Positions 1-8,878 of a DNA stretch of 64,000 bases are shown here, piece by piece. Position numbers and translations under genes: made by a program. Location of the stretch: contig JAMLJB010000002.1 of NCBI GenBank assembly GCA_023953835.1, positions 26,630-90,629 of the forward strand, in the 5' to 3' direction. A model generated the notes under the pieces. That model had not been told where the DNA came from and made no database searches. It saw only the letters and a program-made list of their open reading frames with translations. Positions within the stretch are counted from its first letter, which is position 1; every line of letters starts with the position of its first letter. This DNA comes from Rhizobiaceae bacterium (GTDB lineage: Bacteria; Pseudomonadota; Alphaproteobacteria; Rhizobiales; Rhizobiaceae).

Positions 1-101
1 CGCGTCAGGCGAGCTTGATTTTTGGACGCTATGCGAACATTAGTTATGATATCGTACAAAATTACGCCAGATATTTTTTTTCTTTTGAACTGGAAAGCAC
101 C

Positions 102-1238
102 ATGAAGACCGACATCCTGATCGTGGGCGGCGGCATAACGGGCTGCGCCCTGGCATATTTTCTCGCCAAGGCCGGCGCGCGGACAATCCTTGTGGAACAG
201 CACGAGCTGAACACGCAGGCTTCCGGCAGCAACGCCGGAAGTATACACGCCCAGCTGGATCACAACATATTCATGGAAGGCCGGGAGAAAGAGGTATCAT
301 CAATCACTCCCATTGTCACATTGCTGATGGAAGCCATCTCATTCTGGAAAGCCGTCGAGAAGGAGCTGGAGGAGGATTTCGAGCTGGAGACTATCGGCGG
401 CCTGCTGGTGACCGACCGGCCCGAACAGATGCGCACCATCGAGAAGAAAGTCGCCCATGAGCGCAGGCTCGGTCTCGAGATCGACCTGCTGTCGGAGAGC
501 GATGTGCGCCGCGTGGCGCCCTATGTTTCGGAAAAGATGATAGGCGGTGCGCTTTGTCCCATCGAAGGCGAAGCCAACGCGCTGGTGGTGGCCCCTGCCT
601 TCGCTCGTGCCGCAACCGGTCTTGGCGCTGTGCTGATGACCCGCACCAGGCTGCTCGCCCTGTCGAAATCCGGCAGCGGTTTCGTCGCGGAGACCAGCCG
701 TGGCCGCATCGAGGCGGATCGCGTGGTGAATTGCGCCGGTGCCGACGGCGGTGCCGTCGGACGGATGATCGGCGTCGACCTGCCCATTTTCGGAGAGCCC
801 ATACAGGTGAGCGTGACGGAGCCGGCCGCGCCGCTCATCCGTCATCTTGTCTACTATGCGGCCGGCAGGCTCACGCTGAAACAGAGCAAGCGCGGCGCAT
901 TGATCATCGGCGGCGGCTGGCCTGCCCGGTCCGATGCCGAGGGACGGCTGGCGCTTCGATCGGAGTCGCTGCGTGACAACCTCGCAATATGCCGCCGCGT
1001 GGTGCCTAAAACGGGAAGCGTCCGCGTGATCCGGTCATGGCCCGCCATCGTCAACGATACGGCGGACACGCTTCCTATCATAGGCGAGATCGCCGCCATG
1101 CCGGGTTACTTCGTCGCCTCGTTTCCGCGAATGGGCTTCACAGGCGGGCCGATCACAGCCAGGGCGATGGCCGACACGCTCCTCGGCCAGCCGCTAAATG
1201 TCGATCTCGCGCCGTTTTCACCGGCCCGGTTCAATTAG
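102..1238 (+). CDS. DadA-like FAD-dependent amine/D-amino-acid oxidoreductase (module 1)
   Basis: 378-residue flavoprotein of the DAO/DadA family (glycine/D-amino-acid oxidase, opine oxidase B-subunit and HcnC-like). The N-terminus begins directly with the FAD dinucleotide-binding motif IVGGGITG (about residues 7-14), and late segments GGGWPA, RSWPAI and FPRMGFTGGP match the family's substrate/FAD-cap end. An in-frame start at 15 would add 29 non-homologous residues, so ATG 102 is preferred. No signal peptide is seen, so it should act in the cytoplasm, probably as the catalytic partner of the HcnAB-type electron-transfer subunit at 6161-7888, which is unusually separated from it by the transporter. 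It converges with the isomerase gene (2-bp gap). A clear paralogue lies at 29504-30685. Substrate unknown; secondary/tertiary amines or D-amino acids are family-typical. Confidence 0.85.
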   Translation: MKTDILIVGGGITGCALAYFLAKAGARTILVEQHELNTQASGSNAGSIHAQLDHNIFMEGREKEVSSITPIVTLLMEAISFWKAVEKELEEDFELETIGGLLVTDRPEQMRTIEKKVAHERRLGLEIDLLSESDVRRVAPYVSEKMIGGALCPIEGEANALVVAPAFARAATGLGAVLMTRTRLLALSKSGSGFVAETSRGRIEADRVVNCAGADGGAVGRMIGVDLPIFGEPIQVSVTEPAAPLIRHLVYYAAGRLTLKQSKRGALIIGGGWPARSDAEGRLALRSESLRDNLAICRRVVPKTGSVRVIRSWPAIVNDTADTLPIIGEIAAMPGYFVASFPRMGFTGGPITARAMADTLLGQPLNVDLAPFSPARFN

Positions 1239-1240
1239 GG

Positions 1241-2056
1241 TCAACGTGGTTTCGCCTGCGCGAGAATGGCCCGCGACGATGCCATGGCGAGCACGGCCCG
1301 CTCCTTCGGGGAAAGGTGAGCGTAGGCCTCGCATGGCGCCTCCACGCTGATCGCAAGGTCCGGCGGCAGCGCGTCCAGAAACTCCACGAGCGGCAGCACG
1401 CCTTCGCCCGGCAGGCGGCGGTCGGTCCGCGATTCGCGGAGCAACTGTTCCTCCGTGAAGAATTGGGCCGGCTGCATCGAGGCGGCGTCGCAGAGTTGCG
1501 CATAGCCTATGTCGCTCGGAGCGATCTGCCGCAGTTCCTCCAGCGTCCCGCCCGAGCGGAAGAGATGCAGGGCGTCCACGCACATCCCCCCTTGAGCGCG
1601 CCCTGCCCGCTTCAGCCAGCGGTCGGCCTGAAGTATATCGCGAAGCGGGCGGTAGGAGATGAACTCCAGCGTCGGGCGGAGTCCGAGCGGCGCAGCAAGA
1701 TCGCACAATCTGGCATATTTGTCGCACACGCGCGCCTCGTCTGTGTCGTTCCCGGTCACCAGGACGAATGTGGCGCCAAGTTCGGCGCCCGTCTCCAGCG
1801 CGGGCACGAATGCGGCGGGGTCGATCTCGGGGGTGAGCGGAAATACCTCTATGTCGAGGACCGTGATGCGGCGATCGGCAAGATGGTCCTTGACCCGTCG
1901 GCGCAAAGCCGGATCCCGGACCAGGCTGGCGCCGAGCCGGTCCGGCGGATTGATGCAGAGGCCGACGGCGTCGAAGCCGGCTTCCGCGGCCACGTCGATT
2001 TGCTGAAGCGGGTCGACCTCGGGCATCATCAGGTTGGCAAGCGACAGTATAGGCAT
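1241..2056 (-). CDS. Sugar phosphate isomerase/epimerase-like TIM-barrel protein
   Basis: 271-residue member of the AP-endonuclease-2/xylose-isomerase-like TIM-barrel superfamily. Acidic residues in DIEVF, TLEFIS, CVDALH, QLCD and SVEAP fall where the family binds its divalent metal. The frame runs open to 2149, but residues from ATG 2056 (MPILSLAN) give the usual barrel start, so that is chosen. It is divergent from the SDR at 2246 across a 189-bp intergenic region that holds a 17-bp palindrome. Members epimerise keto-sugars, isomerise hydroxypyruvate or dehydrate inosose; the substrate here cannot be read from sequence. Cytoplasmic. Confidence 0.75.
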   Translation of the reverse strand: MPILSLANLMMPEVDPLQQIDVAAEAGFDAVGLCINPPDRLGASLVRDPALRRRVKDHLADRRITVLDIEVFPLTPEIDPAAFVPALETGAELGATFVLVTGNDTDEARVCDKYARLCDLAAPLGLRPTLEFISYRPLRDILQADRWLKRAGRAQGGMCVDALHLFRSGGTLEELRQIAPSDIGYAQLCDAASMQPAQFFTEEQLLRESRTDRRLPGEGVLPLVEFLDALPPDLAISVEAPCEAYAHLSPKERAVLAMASSRAILAQAKPR

Positions 2057-2153
2057 CGTCTGTTTCACTCCGCGATCACAAAATGCTGCATGAAGCCGCC
2101 GCCCTGGCTCGGCCGGTTCAGGCGCAGGATAGGACGGGAGATCAAGCACAACA

Positions 2154-2170
2154 AGTGCGCATTGCGCACT
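2154..2170. promoter_or_regulatory. 17-bp palindrome, candidate operator of locus 1
   Basis: AGTGCGCA-T-TGCGCACT: perfect 8-bp arms around one central base, in the divergent region between the isomerase and SDR genes, about 75 bp before the SDR start. The TGCGCA core recurs as TTGTGCGCAA twice in the other divergent locus 1 promoter (10235-10244, 10328-10337). Read as a dimeric regulator site; the regulator is not in the window as far as I can tell. Confidence 0.5.
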
Positions 2171-2245
2171 CTGGTGCGAAAACTTGAATATAGGTTCCGG
2201 CCGTGCTAGTTGGGCCTGATCGGAGCTGCGACGGCGAGGCGAGCC

Positions 2246-3007
2246 ATGACGGAGACATCACTCTTGAAGGGAAAGACCGCGCTCGTGACCGGCGGCGCAG
2301 GCGGTCTGGGGCGCGCGATAGCCCACGCCTTGCGCGATGCCGGAGCGTCGGGAACCGTCATCGACCTCGATGCCGGCGCAGCCGCCGCCGGTGCGCCGGA
2401 GGGCTGGCGCGGCATCGCCGGCGACGTCCGCGATGAAGCGAGCCTTGCTTCGGCGGTGCAGTCGACCGTGGAGGCCTTCGGCGGCCTGGATATCGTCGTG
2501 GCGAATGCGGGCGTCGTGTTGCCATGGCGCGAGACAGAGCACATCTCGCTCGACGAATGGGACCATACGTTCGCAATCAATGTTCGCGGCGTGATCGCGA
2601 CGATCAAGGCGGCCATACCTGCCATGAAGGAGCGGGGCGGCTCGATCATCACGCTCGGATCGGAGGCATCCTACAACGGCCACCCGCGCCAGGCGGGCTA
2701 CGTCGCCAGCAAGCACGCGGTCCTCGGCATCGTGCGCTCGGCGGCGCTCGATCTGGGGCGTTACCAGATCCGGGTCAACGCCGTCGGCCCGGGCACGATC
2801 GCGACCGAAGCGCTTCTTTCGCGCGTTGCATCACGCGCCACCGCGACCCAGTCCGCAGCCCAGATCCTCGATACCGCGGTGCAGGCGACGGCATTGGGAC
2901 GCCTGGCCACGGAGAAGGAGGTGGCCAGCACCGTCCTGTTCCTCGCAAGCGACCTCGCCTCGGCGATCACGGGCGTCATCGTGCCGATCACGGCAGGCGC
3001 GCGCTAA
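2246..3007 (+). CDS. SDR family NAD(P)-dependent oxidoreductase, type B of module 1
   Basis: 253-residue classical short-chain dehydrogenase. Cofactor motif TGGAGGLG at residues 15-22, NAG at 87-89, catalytic Ser139 and Y152-x3-K156 are all present, so an active NAD(P) oxidoreductase is expected. ATG 2246 is chosen because the 12 residues before it are outside the family fold. It is closely similar to the SDR at 26766-27530: both share VVANAG, PWRET, EEWD/DEWD, GVxATIK and GGSII blocks. Its stop overlaps the stop of the convergent ABC ATPase gene by 4 bp. Oxidation of a hydroxyl on the imported substrate or its product is the likely role. Confidence 0.85.
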   Translation: MTETSLLKGKTALVTGGAGGLGRAIAHALRDAGASGTVIDLDAGAAAAGAPEGWRGIAGDVRDEASLASAVQSTVEAFGGLDIVVANAGVVLPWRETEHISLDEWDHTFAINVRGVIATIKAAIPAMKERGGSIITLGSEASYNGHPRQAGYVASKHAVLGIVRSAALDLGRYQIRVNAVGPGTIATEALLSRVASRATATQSAAQILDTAVQATALGRLATEKEVASTVLFLASDLASAITGVIVPITAGAR

Positions 3008-3741
3008 TGCCGCAATATCTTGCCGACGAAGTCGCGGGCGCGTGCCGTCTGCGGTGAATCGAATATCTGGGCCGGGGCGCCTTCCTCGACCGTGCAACCC
3101 TTGTCCATCATCACGACCTTGGTCGACACTTCCCGCACGAAAGCCATTTCATGGCTGACGATCAGCATCGTCATGCCTTCGGCAGCCAGTTCGCGAATCG
3201 TATCCAGAACGTCATTGACAAGCTCGGGATCGAGCGCCGACGTCACCTCGTCGAGCAGCAGTATTTCCGGCTTCAGCGCCAAAGCCCTGGCAATGGCGAC
3301 ACGCTGCTGCTGGCCGCCGGAAAGCTCGTCGGCGTAGGCATGGTGCTTGTCCTTCAGGCCGACCTTCTCGAGCAGCAGGGCGGCCTCCTGTTCGACCTCC
3401 CTGCGGTCGCGCTTTCTGATCTTGGTCGGCGCGATGGTGATGTTGTTCATGACGGTCATGTTCTGGAAGAGATTGTACTGCTGGAACACGATCGCCATCC
3501 GGTCGCGGGCCTTGCGCAGGCTCGCGGGCGACGAATAGTCGATCCGCTCGCCGTCCAGCACCACCTCGCCGGACGTGGGCTTCATCAGCCCCATCAGCAC
3601 GCGCAGGAAAGTGCTCTTCCCCGACCCCGAGGGGCCGATCAGCGAGATCACCTCGCCCTTTTCAATTGTAAGGTTGAAATCCTGCAAAACCGGCATCTGG
3701 CCGTACGACGCCTGAAGATTTCTTACGGTTAGATGTGGCAA
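3004..3741 (-). CDS. Polar amino-acid ABC transporter, ATP-binding subunit
   Basis: 245-residue ATPase of the HisP/GlnQ group. Walker A GPSGSGKST at 36-44, Q-loop FQQYN near 86-90, signature LSGGQQQR at 140-147, Walker B LLLDE at 161-165 and an H-loop SHEM near 205 are intact. It is the last gene of the SBP-permease-permease-ATPase series read on the minus strand. The start MPHLTVRNL fits the family, yet lies 80 bp inside the 3' end of the preceding permease gene, an unusually long overlap. It drives uptake through the permeases at 3662-5079. Confidence 0.9.
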   Translation of the reverse strand: MPHLTVRNLQASYGQMPVLQDFNLTIEKGEVISLIGPSGSGKSTFLRVLMGLMKPTSGEVVLDGERIDYSSPASLRKARDRMAIVFQQYNLFQNMTVMNNITIAPTKIRKRDRREVEQEAALLLEKVGLKDKHHAYADELSGGQQQRVAIARALALKPEILLLDEVTSALDPELVNDVLDTIRELAAEGMTMLIVSHEMAFVREVSTKVVMMDKGCTVEEGAPAQIFDSPQTARARDFVGKILRH

Positions 3742-4405
3742 GCTTGTTCTCCATCCATGCAGCGAAACGGCTCAGAGGATATGAAATGGCAAAGTAGCAG
3801 AGCAGAATGACGGTATAGACCAGCAGGCCGGAAAAGCCCCGATTGGCCAGGATCTTTCCGGTGAACATCAGTTCGGTGACGCCCATCTGCGAGGCCAGAG
3901 AGGTGTCCTTGATGAACATGATGACGAATGACGTCGCGGGCGGCAGGATGACCTTCCACGCCTGGGGCAGGATGACCTCCCACATTGTGCGCCAGCGGCT
4001 GAAGTTCATCACTTCGGCGGCTTCGATCTGCGGGCGCTGTACGGAATCGATGCCCGCGCGGATGATTTCCGAAAGATAGGCGGTCGACAGCAGGCAAACG
4101 CTGATGGCGGCGATGCCGAACAGCGAGATGGTCGGCAGGATCACCTGCGCCGCGAACAGCACGATGAACAGGATGACCAGGAATGGAATGCGCCGGAAGA
4201 ATTCCACATAGGCGATCATCGCCGCCTTGAGCGGAAACAGCCACGCGCTCCTTGTCGTCCGCACGAAAGCGATGAGCGACCCGAAAAGAAACCCGGCGCT
4301 GCAGCCGATCGCCGTCAGCAGCAGCGTCGATCCGATGCCCCAAAGCAGCAGCATCACATTGTAATAGGTGAAGAACGACGGAAGCTGGTTGATAATGGTC
4401 TGCAT
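3662..4405 (-). CDS. Polar amino-acid ABC transporter permease
   Basis: 247-residue inner-membrane permease of the HisM/GlnP family (BPD_transp_1). Several hydrophobic helices and an EAA coupling loop (IEAAEVMNF...ILPQAW) are visible. The C-terminus runs about 26 residues beyond the usual end (SNRKKSSGVV...) because the frame continues into the ATPase gene, giving an 80-bp overlap. Its first base coincides with the last base of the upstream permease stop (TGATG-type coupling at 4405), so the two permeases should be co-translated as a heterodimer. Confidence 0.88.
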   Translation of the reverse strand: MQTIINQLPSFFTYYNVMLLLWGIGSTLLLTAIGCSAGFLFGSLIAFVRTTRSAWLFPLKAAMIAYVEFFRRIPFLVILFIVLFAAQVILPTISLFGIAAISVCLLSTAYLSEIIRAGIDSVQRPQIEAAEVMNFSRWRTMWEVILPQAWKVILPPATSFVIMFIKDTSLASQMGVTELMFTGKILANRGFSGLLVYTVILLCYFAISYPLSRFAAWMENKLATSNRKKSSGVVRPDAGFAGFQPYN

Positions 4406-5079
4406 CAGATAACCCGCATCCGGACCCGGAAGAAATACCTGCCGACGAGATAGAGCGCTGCGCTGGCGATCACGGTCAGCACGATATAGATACAGCCGAC
4501 GACGATAAAGACCTCTACGCTTCGCAGCGTCGACGTACTGATGTTTACCGCCCGCCCGGTAAGTTCTTCCACCCCGATGATGGCCGCCATCGACGTCCCC
4601 AGCAAGACCCAGATGAAGAAATTCGCCAGCGGCGGATAGATGGTGCGCATGATGTGCGGCAGGATCACGTAGCGCACCGACTGCATCAGGCTCATGCCGA
4701 GGACCTCCGCCGCCTCCAGTTCCTGGCGACGCACGGACGCAAATCCTGCACGCTGAATGATGACGAGATAGGCGCCCGAATTGATCGTCAGCCCGATGAT
4801 CGCGGCGGCGAAGGGTGTGAGGAATATGCCTATGTCCGGCAGGCCGTTGAACAGGAAATAGACCTGCACGAAGGCTGGCGTGTTGGTGAAGAAGGAGACG
4901 TAGATGGCAATTGCCCTGCGTATCCAGGGTCCGCCGAACGTCTGGCCCATGGCGCCGAGCAGCCCGATCAGCGCTGCCGCCCAGAAAATGATGAAGGCCA
5001 GTTGCAGCGTCAGGCCTGCGCCGCCCATGAGATAGGGAAGCTGGTCGAAGACAACGCCGAACTGGAATGTATAATTCAT
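4405..5079 (-). CDS. Polar amino-acid ABC transporter permease
   Basis: 224-residue BPD_transp_1 permease of the HisQ/GlnP class, with about five membrane segments and the EAA loop (LEAAEVLGMS...ILPHIMRTIYP). It follows the solute-binding protein gene after an 84-bp gap containing a GC-rich hairpin and is coupled to the second permease by a one-base stop/start overlap. Together they form the membrane channel of a type I importer for charged or polar amino acids or opines, the ligand class usual for this family. Confidence 0.88.
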   Translation of the reverse strand: MNYTFQFGVVFDQLPYLMGGAGLTLQLAFIIFWAAALIGLLGAMGQTFGGPWIRRAIAIYVSFFTNTPAFVQVYFLFNGLPDIGIFLTPFAAAIIGLTINSGAYLVIIQRAGFASVRRQELEAAEVLGMSLMQSVRYVILPHIMRTIYPPLANFFIWVLLGTSMAAIIGVEELTGRAVNISTSTLRSVEVFIVVGCIYIVLTVIASAALYLVGRYFFRVRMRVI

Positions 5080-5124
5080 GAGCCCATCAGGATGATTGAT
5101 CCGTCGAAAACAAGCCAGGCATCA

Positions 5125-5155
5125 GGCCGCGGGAGACAGGGCGCCCCTCGCGGCC
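5125..5155 (-). terminator. Intercistronic hairpin between SBP and permease
   Basis: GGCCGCG (5125-5131) pairs with CGCGGCC (5149-5155) across a 17-nt loop, in the only sizeable gap inside the ABC operon. Hairpins at this place commonly lower permease expression relative to the binding protein; that role is inferred here. No U-tract is evident, so partial attenuation or mRNA protection fits better than full termination. Confidence 0.4.
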
Positions 5156-5163
5156 CCGATTTG

Positions 5164-5970
5164 TCAGAAGTACGGATTCGGCACGATCTTCACGACCGGC
5201 GGCGCGCCATACCACTTCTCCCACGTCTGGTTGACGAACTCGCTGGAGTGCATGTTGTAGAGAAGCACGTTCAGGAACAGGCGCAGGCTATCGTTGCCCT
5301 TCTGGACGCCGATGCCATCATAGGCCACGTCGATGATCTCCGGCAGCACCTTCCACTTCACGTCGGGATACGACTTGGTGGTGCCGAGAAAGAAGTCGAT
5401 GTTTTCGACAAGCGCATCGGCCCGGCCCTGGGCGAGAGCGCGGACCACGTCCGCCGTCGTCTCGACCAGCAGCACGTTCACATTCGGCAGAAGCTCCTTG
5501 AGGAAGCCGACCGAGTTGTTGCCGCGCTGGTTCACGATCGTGTATTTCGGATCGTTCAGTTCCTTCCAGCTCGTAATGTTGAGCTTGTCGGTGGTGAGGA
5601 CCGAAGTCGCTTCGGTATGCAGAGGCACTGTGTAGTCGATGAGCTTGGCGCGCTCGGGGTTGCGCGTCAGGGCGCCGAGCGAAAGATCGATGCGGTCGGC
5701 GACGAGGAACGGCACGCGCTGCGCGCTTTCGGTCGGGACGAACTCGACCTTGACGCCGATCGCTTCGGCGATGCGATTGCCGATATCAATATCGAAGCCT
5801 TCATACTCGTTCGTTTTCCCCAACGAGCTCGAAGGCGGCTGATTCGGATTGACGCCGATGCGGACCGTGCCACTGGTAATGATTTCGTCCAGCGAACGAG
5901 CCTGCGTATTCACGGTCATCGCACCGAACGCCAGCAACATGGCGCCGGCAACCAGAAGACGATTCAACAT
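5164..5970 (-). CDS. Polar amino-acid ABC transporter substrate-binding protein
   Basis: 268-residue periplasmic binding protein of family 3 (SBP_bac_3). An N-terminal signal peptide (MLNRLLVAGAMLLAFGAM, cleavage likely after TQA) is followed by the lobe motif GTVRIGVNPNQPPSS, then EGFDIDIGNRIAEAIG and LTRNPERA typical of amino-acid, opine or cystine binders. It is the first gene of the importer block, 190 bp downstream of the HcnAB gene, so it may also have its own promoter (a TTGTACGCAT near-match to the locus 1 motif lies at 6108-6117). The ligand is presumably the substrate of the locus 1 dehydrogenase. Confidence 0.9.
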   Translation of the reverse strand: MLNRLLVAGAMLLAFGAMTVNTQARSLDEIITSGTVRIGVNPNQPPSSSLGKTNEYEGFDIDIGNRIAEAIGVKVEFVPTESAQRVPFLVADRIDLSLGALTRNPERAKLIDYTVPLHTEATSVLTTDKLNITSWKELNDPKYTIVNQRGNNSVGFLKELLPNVNVLLVETTADVVRALAQGRADALVENIDFFLGTTKSYPDVKWKVLPEIIDVAYDGIGVQKGNDSLRLFLNVLLYNMHSSEFVNQTWEKWYGAPPVVKIVPNPYF

Positions 5971-6160
5971 GTCTACTCTCCTGCGCTCCCATCTTGTGAA
6001 CCGCTACACCCCTGCTTGGAGAGGAATTGACCGTGCAAAACCTGCTGGGAGCTTACAGGTCCAACCCCGCTATGCTGCTCAATTAACGTCCGGCGAGTCA
6101 AGCAGAATTGTACGCATGTCGGACGGATGTTCGCACTTAGTTGGCAACAGGGATTCGTTG

Positions 6161-7888
6161 TCAGGAAGGCGGGGCCGACACGGCAGCAACCGGCACCGGC
6201 CTGAACGGGAAGCGCGGCGCGAAAAAGGAAAACTCGTCGACCGTGTTTCCTTGCGCGCGCGCAACCAGGTCGACGACGACCGCCCCGCAATAGCGCCCCT
6301 GGCATCGCCCCATTCCGGCCCGTGAAAGGCGTTTGACTGCACCTGCGGTGCCGCAACCCTCGTCGATCGCCTGCCGGATGGTGGCGAGCGAAATCTCTTC
6401 GCACCGGCAGACGAGGGTTTCGGGTTCCGCCAGTTGATCGACCAGCCTTGGCGCCCGGAAGAGCGTCCACAGGGCATCCTGAAAGCGCTTCGCATAAACA
6501 ATCGTGCGCAGAGCAGCGGACGTCTCGTTGCCGTCGGGATGGGGTTTGCCGAGATCGCGCGCCACATCCGCGCCGGCGACCAGGCCGCCCGCCTGCGCCA
6601 TCCGCGCGCCGCCCAGCCCGCCGGAATCGCCGACGATCCAGACGCCGTCGACGGAGCTGCGACCGCGTTCGTCCCGTTCCGCCATGAGATGGCCCCGCCG
6701 TTCGTCGAAGCGGTGACGGCACCCCAAGGCGCGCGCGATCTCGTTCGACGGCAGGAACCCGAAGCCGACGCAGACCGTATCGACGGCGAATGTCTTCTCC
6801 GTACCGGGCACCGCGTTGCCGCCGTCATCGATCTCGGCGATGACCGCTCGTTCGACAGCGCCGGCACCTTCGGCACGAATGACGGCATGGCGGTGGAACG
6901 TCCGGATACCAGCCCGGCGCAGCTCGCGCTGATAGCCGATACCATCGCGCACCAGATCGGGTGCTGTCACCGCCATGCTGAACATGCTGGACAGGGCGTG
7001 CGATCCGGGCTTGCGCGCCGCTTCTGCAAGGGCGACGACCTCGACGCCGGCGCGGGCAAGTTCAGCCGCCACCTGCAGGTTGAGTGGTCCGTTCCCTCCG
7101 ACCAGCACGCGCTTGCCGGGGCCGAGCTGGTAGGAACGCAGGAGTGTCTGCGCCGCGCCCGTGGTGATGAAGCCGGGCAGCGTCCAGCCCGGCACGGGTA
7201 CGCCGCGCTCATATGCGCCGGTGGCCAGCACCAGCCTTTTCGGGCGGATGACGGCCGACGCCGTCGCGCTGTCGGCCAGAATCTCTTCGCGTCCGTAAGC
7301 TGCCCACACCGTCATACCGGGAAGATAGCGCACACCCGCCGCTTCGGCGCGGCGGATCAGGGCCCGTCCGCTGCGGAACTGCTTGTCCGCACTTGTCTCA
7401 TCGAGCCGAAACCCGTCCGCCGGTTGCTTGTAGAACTGGCCGCCCAGCTTCGCGCGCTCGTCGACCAGCAGGACATCGAGCCCGGCCTCGGCGGCGACGG
7501 CTGCGGCTGCCAGCCCCGCCGGGCCGCCTCCGACGACGAGCACGTCGGGCGAAAGCTCCATGATCTCAGGGGCGCCGTCGACCGGCACCGGTTCGGGCCG
7601 CGCCGGCAGCGGTGTGATATTCATCCCGTTGCGCACAGATGTCATGCAGGCACGCTGGTTGCCGGCTCCGTCAACGTCGACGATGCATTCCTGGCACACG
7701 CCCATGCCGCAGAACATTCCGCGCGGCTCACCGGCGGCGGTGGTGCGGCACACTTTCTCGCCTGCGGACACCAGCGCGGCCAGAACCGACTGTCCGGCAA
7801 TGGTTTCCACCGGACGGCCTGCGAAATGGATGGTGACGGGCGCTCCGGTCGCGGTCACGCCCTTCGATATTCCATGTTCGCCAGCCAT
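6161..7888 (-). CDS. HcnA-HcnB fusion: 2Fe-2S/FAD/NAD-binding dehydrogenase subunit (module 1)
   Basis: 575 residues in three parts. Residues about 15-95 are a ferredoxin-like Fer2_4 domain with cluster cysteines C60, C65, C68 and C81. Residues about 114-445 are a pyridine-nucleotide-disulfide oxidoreductase domain with GGGPAG (120-125) and a late GDSGGLGGA flavin motif. The C-terminal part is a BFD-type [2Fe-2S] domain with CRCEE and GRCQGRYCG. In Pseudomonas hydrogen-cyanide synthase, opine oxidases and D-hydroxyproline dehydrogenase, the small Fe-S subunit is a separate polypeptide; here it is fused. It should pass electrons from the DadA-like subunit (102-1238) to the respiratory chain. 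Same strand as the AKR gene upstream (30-bp gap). Paralogue: 27816-29507. Confidence 0.85.
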   Translation of the reverse strand: MAGEHGISKGVTATGAPVTIHFAGRPVETIAGQSVLAALVSAGEKVCRTTAAGEPRGMFCGMGVCQECIVDVDGAGNQRACMTSVRNGMNITPLPARPEPVPVDGAPEIMELSPDVLVVGGGPAGLAAAAVAAEAGLDVLLVDERAKLGGQFYKQPADGFRLDETSADKQFRSGRALIRRAEAAGVRYLPGMTVWAAYGREEILADSATASAVIRPKRLVLATGAYERGVPVPGWTLPGFITTGAAQTLLRSYQLGPGKRVLVGGNGPLNLQVAAELARAGVEVVALAEAARKPGSHALSSMFSMAVTAPDLVRDGIGYQRELRRAGIRTFHRHAVIRAEGAGAVERAVIAEIDDGGNAVPGTEKTFAVDTVCVGFGFLPSNEIARALGCRHRFDERRGHLMAERDERGRSSVDGVWIVGDSGGLGGARMAQAGGLVAGADVARDLGKPHPDGNETSAALRTIVYAKRFQDALWTLFRAPRLVDQLAEPETLVCRCEEISLATIRQAIDEGCGTAGAVKRLSRAGMGRCQGRYCGAVVVDLVARAQGNTVDEFSFFAPRFPFRPVPVAAVSAPPS

Positions 7889-7918
7889 CGTGACCTTCTT
7901 TCGGCCTAGGGTCAGGAC

Positions 7919-8878
7919 CTAGGATTGGAGTGTGCTGGCGCTGTCGAGCATGTCAAGCGCCGCCTTGTCGAGTTCGAGTTCCGTCGCCGCCGCGAGTTCG
8001 GAAAACTGTTCGACGCTGCTTGCGCTGACGATCGGAGCGGTGATGCCGGGCTGCGCCATGACCCAGGCCAACGCGACCTGCGCATGCGACGCGCCTGTGC
8101 GGCCGACCACACTGTCCAGCCCGGCGAGGATGCGGGTTCCGCGTTCGTTGAGATAGCGCGGCGCGATCCGTTTGCCGCGCTCGCTCCCGGCGTGGTCGGC
8201 GGCGCTGCGGTATTTGCCGGAGAGGAAGCCCTGTGCCAGTGCGTAGTAACTGATGACTCCGACGCGTTCCGCCTGAACGAGCTTCGCGAGACCCGTCTCG
8301 AATTCACCCCTGTCATAGAGATTGTAGATCGGTTGCAGGCTCTGGTAGCGCGGCAGGCCGGTATCATCACTTATGCGGAGTGCCTGGGCAAATCGCTTTG
8401 CCGTAAAATTCGAAGCGCCGATCACGCGCACCTTGCCGGCGTCGACAAGCCCGGCAAACGCTTCCAGCGTGTCCTGCATCGGCGTGTTCGGATCGTCTTC
8501 GTGGGCCTGATAGAGGTCGATGTAGTCGGTCTGCAAGCGACGAAGCGAACCCTCTATGGCGCTGCGCATATAGGTGGGCGACAGGCCGGATTTGCCGGGT
8601 CCCATCTCCAGCCCGAACTTGCTGGAGATGATCACCTTGTCGCGGTTGCCGCGCGCGCGCAGCCATTTGCCGATCAGGGTTTCGGATTCGCCGCCATGGT
8701 TGCCCGGCACCCAGTTGGAATACATGTCCGCCGTATCGATCAGGTTGAAGCCGGCGTCGACGAACGCGTCCAGCAGGGCGAACGTGCTTTTCTCGTCGGC
8801 GGTCCAGCCAAAGACGTTGCCGCCGAAGCAAAGCGGTGCGACTTCGAGCTCGGATGTGCCGAGGCGCCTTTTCTTCAT
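7919..8878 (-). CDS. Aldo/keto reductase
   Basis: 319-residue AKR of the YajO/Tas-like group. The start MKKRRLGTSELEVAPLCFGGNVFGW, the catalytic set Asp (DTADMY) and Lys (ISSKFG), and GASNF for cofactor/substrate binding are present. The C-terminal half keeps the NADPH-binding SVVGRTGASHAQVALAW segment. Its start codon overlaps the upstream SDR stop by one base (TGATG at 8878), so the two are translationally coupled, and the HcnAB gene follows 30 bp later. Likely reduces or oxidises an aldehyde or ketone released by the dehydrogenase; cytoplasmic, NADP-linked by family. Confidence 0.87.
   Translation of the reverse strand: MKKRRLGTSELEVAPLCFGGNVFGWTADEKSTFALLDAFVDAGFNLIDTADMYSNWVPGNHGGESETLIGKWLRARGNRDKVIISSKFGLEMGPGKSGLSPTYMRSAIEGSLRRLQTDYIDLYQAHEDDPNTPMQDTLEAFAGLVDAGKVRVIGASNFTAKRFAQALRISDDTGLPRYQSLQPIYNLYDRGEFETGLAKLVQAERVGVISYYALAQGFLSGKYRSAADHAGSERGKRIAPRYLNERGTRILAGLDSVVGRTGASHAQVALAWVMAQPGITAPIVSASSVEQFSELAAATELELDKAALDMLDSASTLQS

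Noticed and set aside
6161..7888. Hydrogen cyanide synthase
   Set aside because: HcnB-like features are shared by opine and D-hydroxyproline dehydrogenases; the fused layout, distant DadA gene and amino-acid importer favour an amine dehydrogenase.
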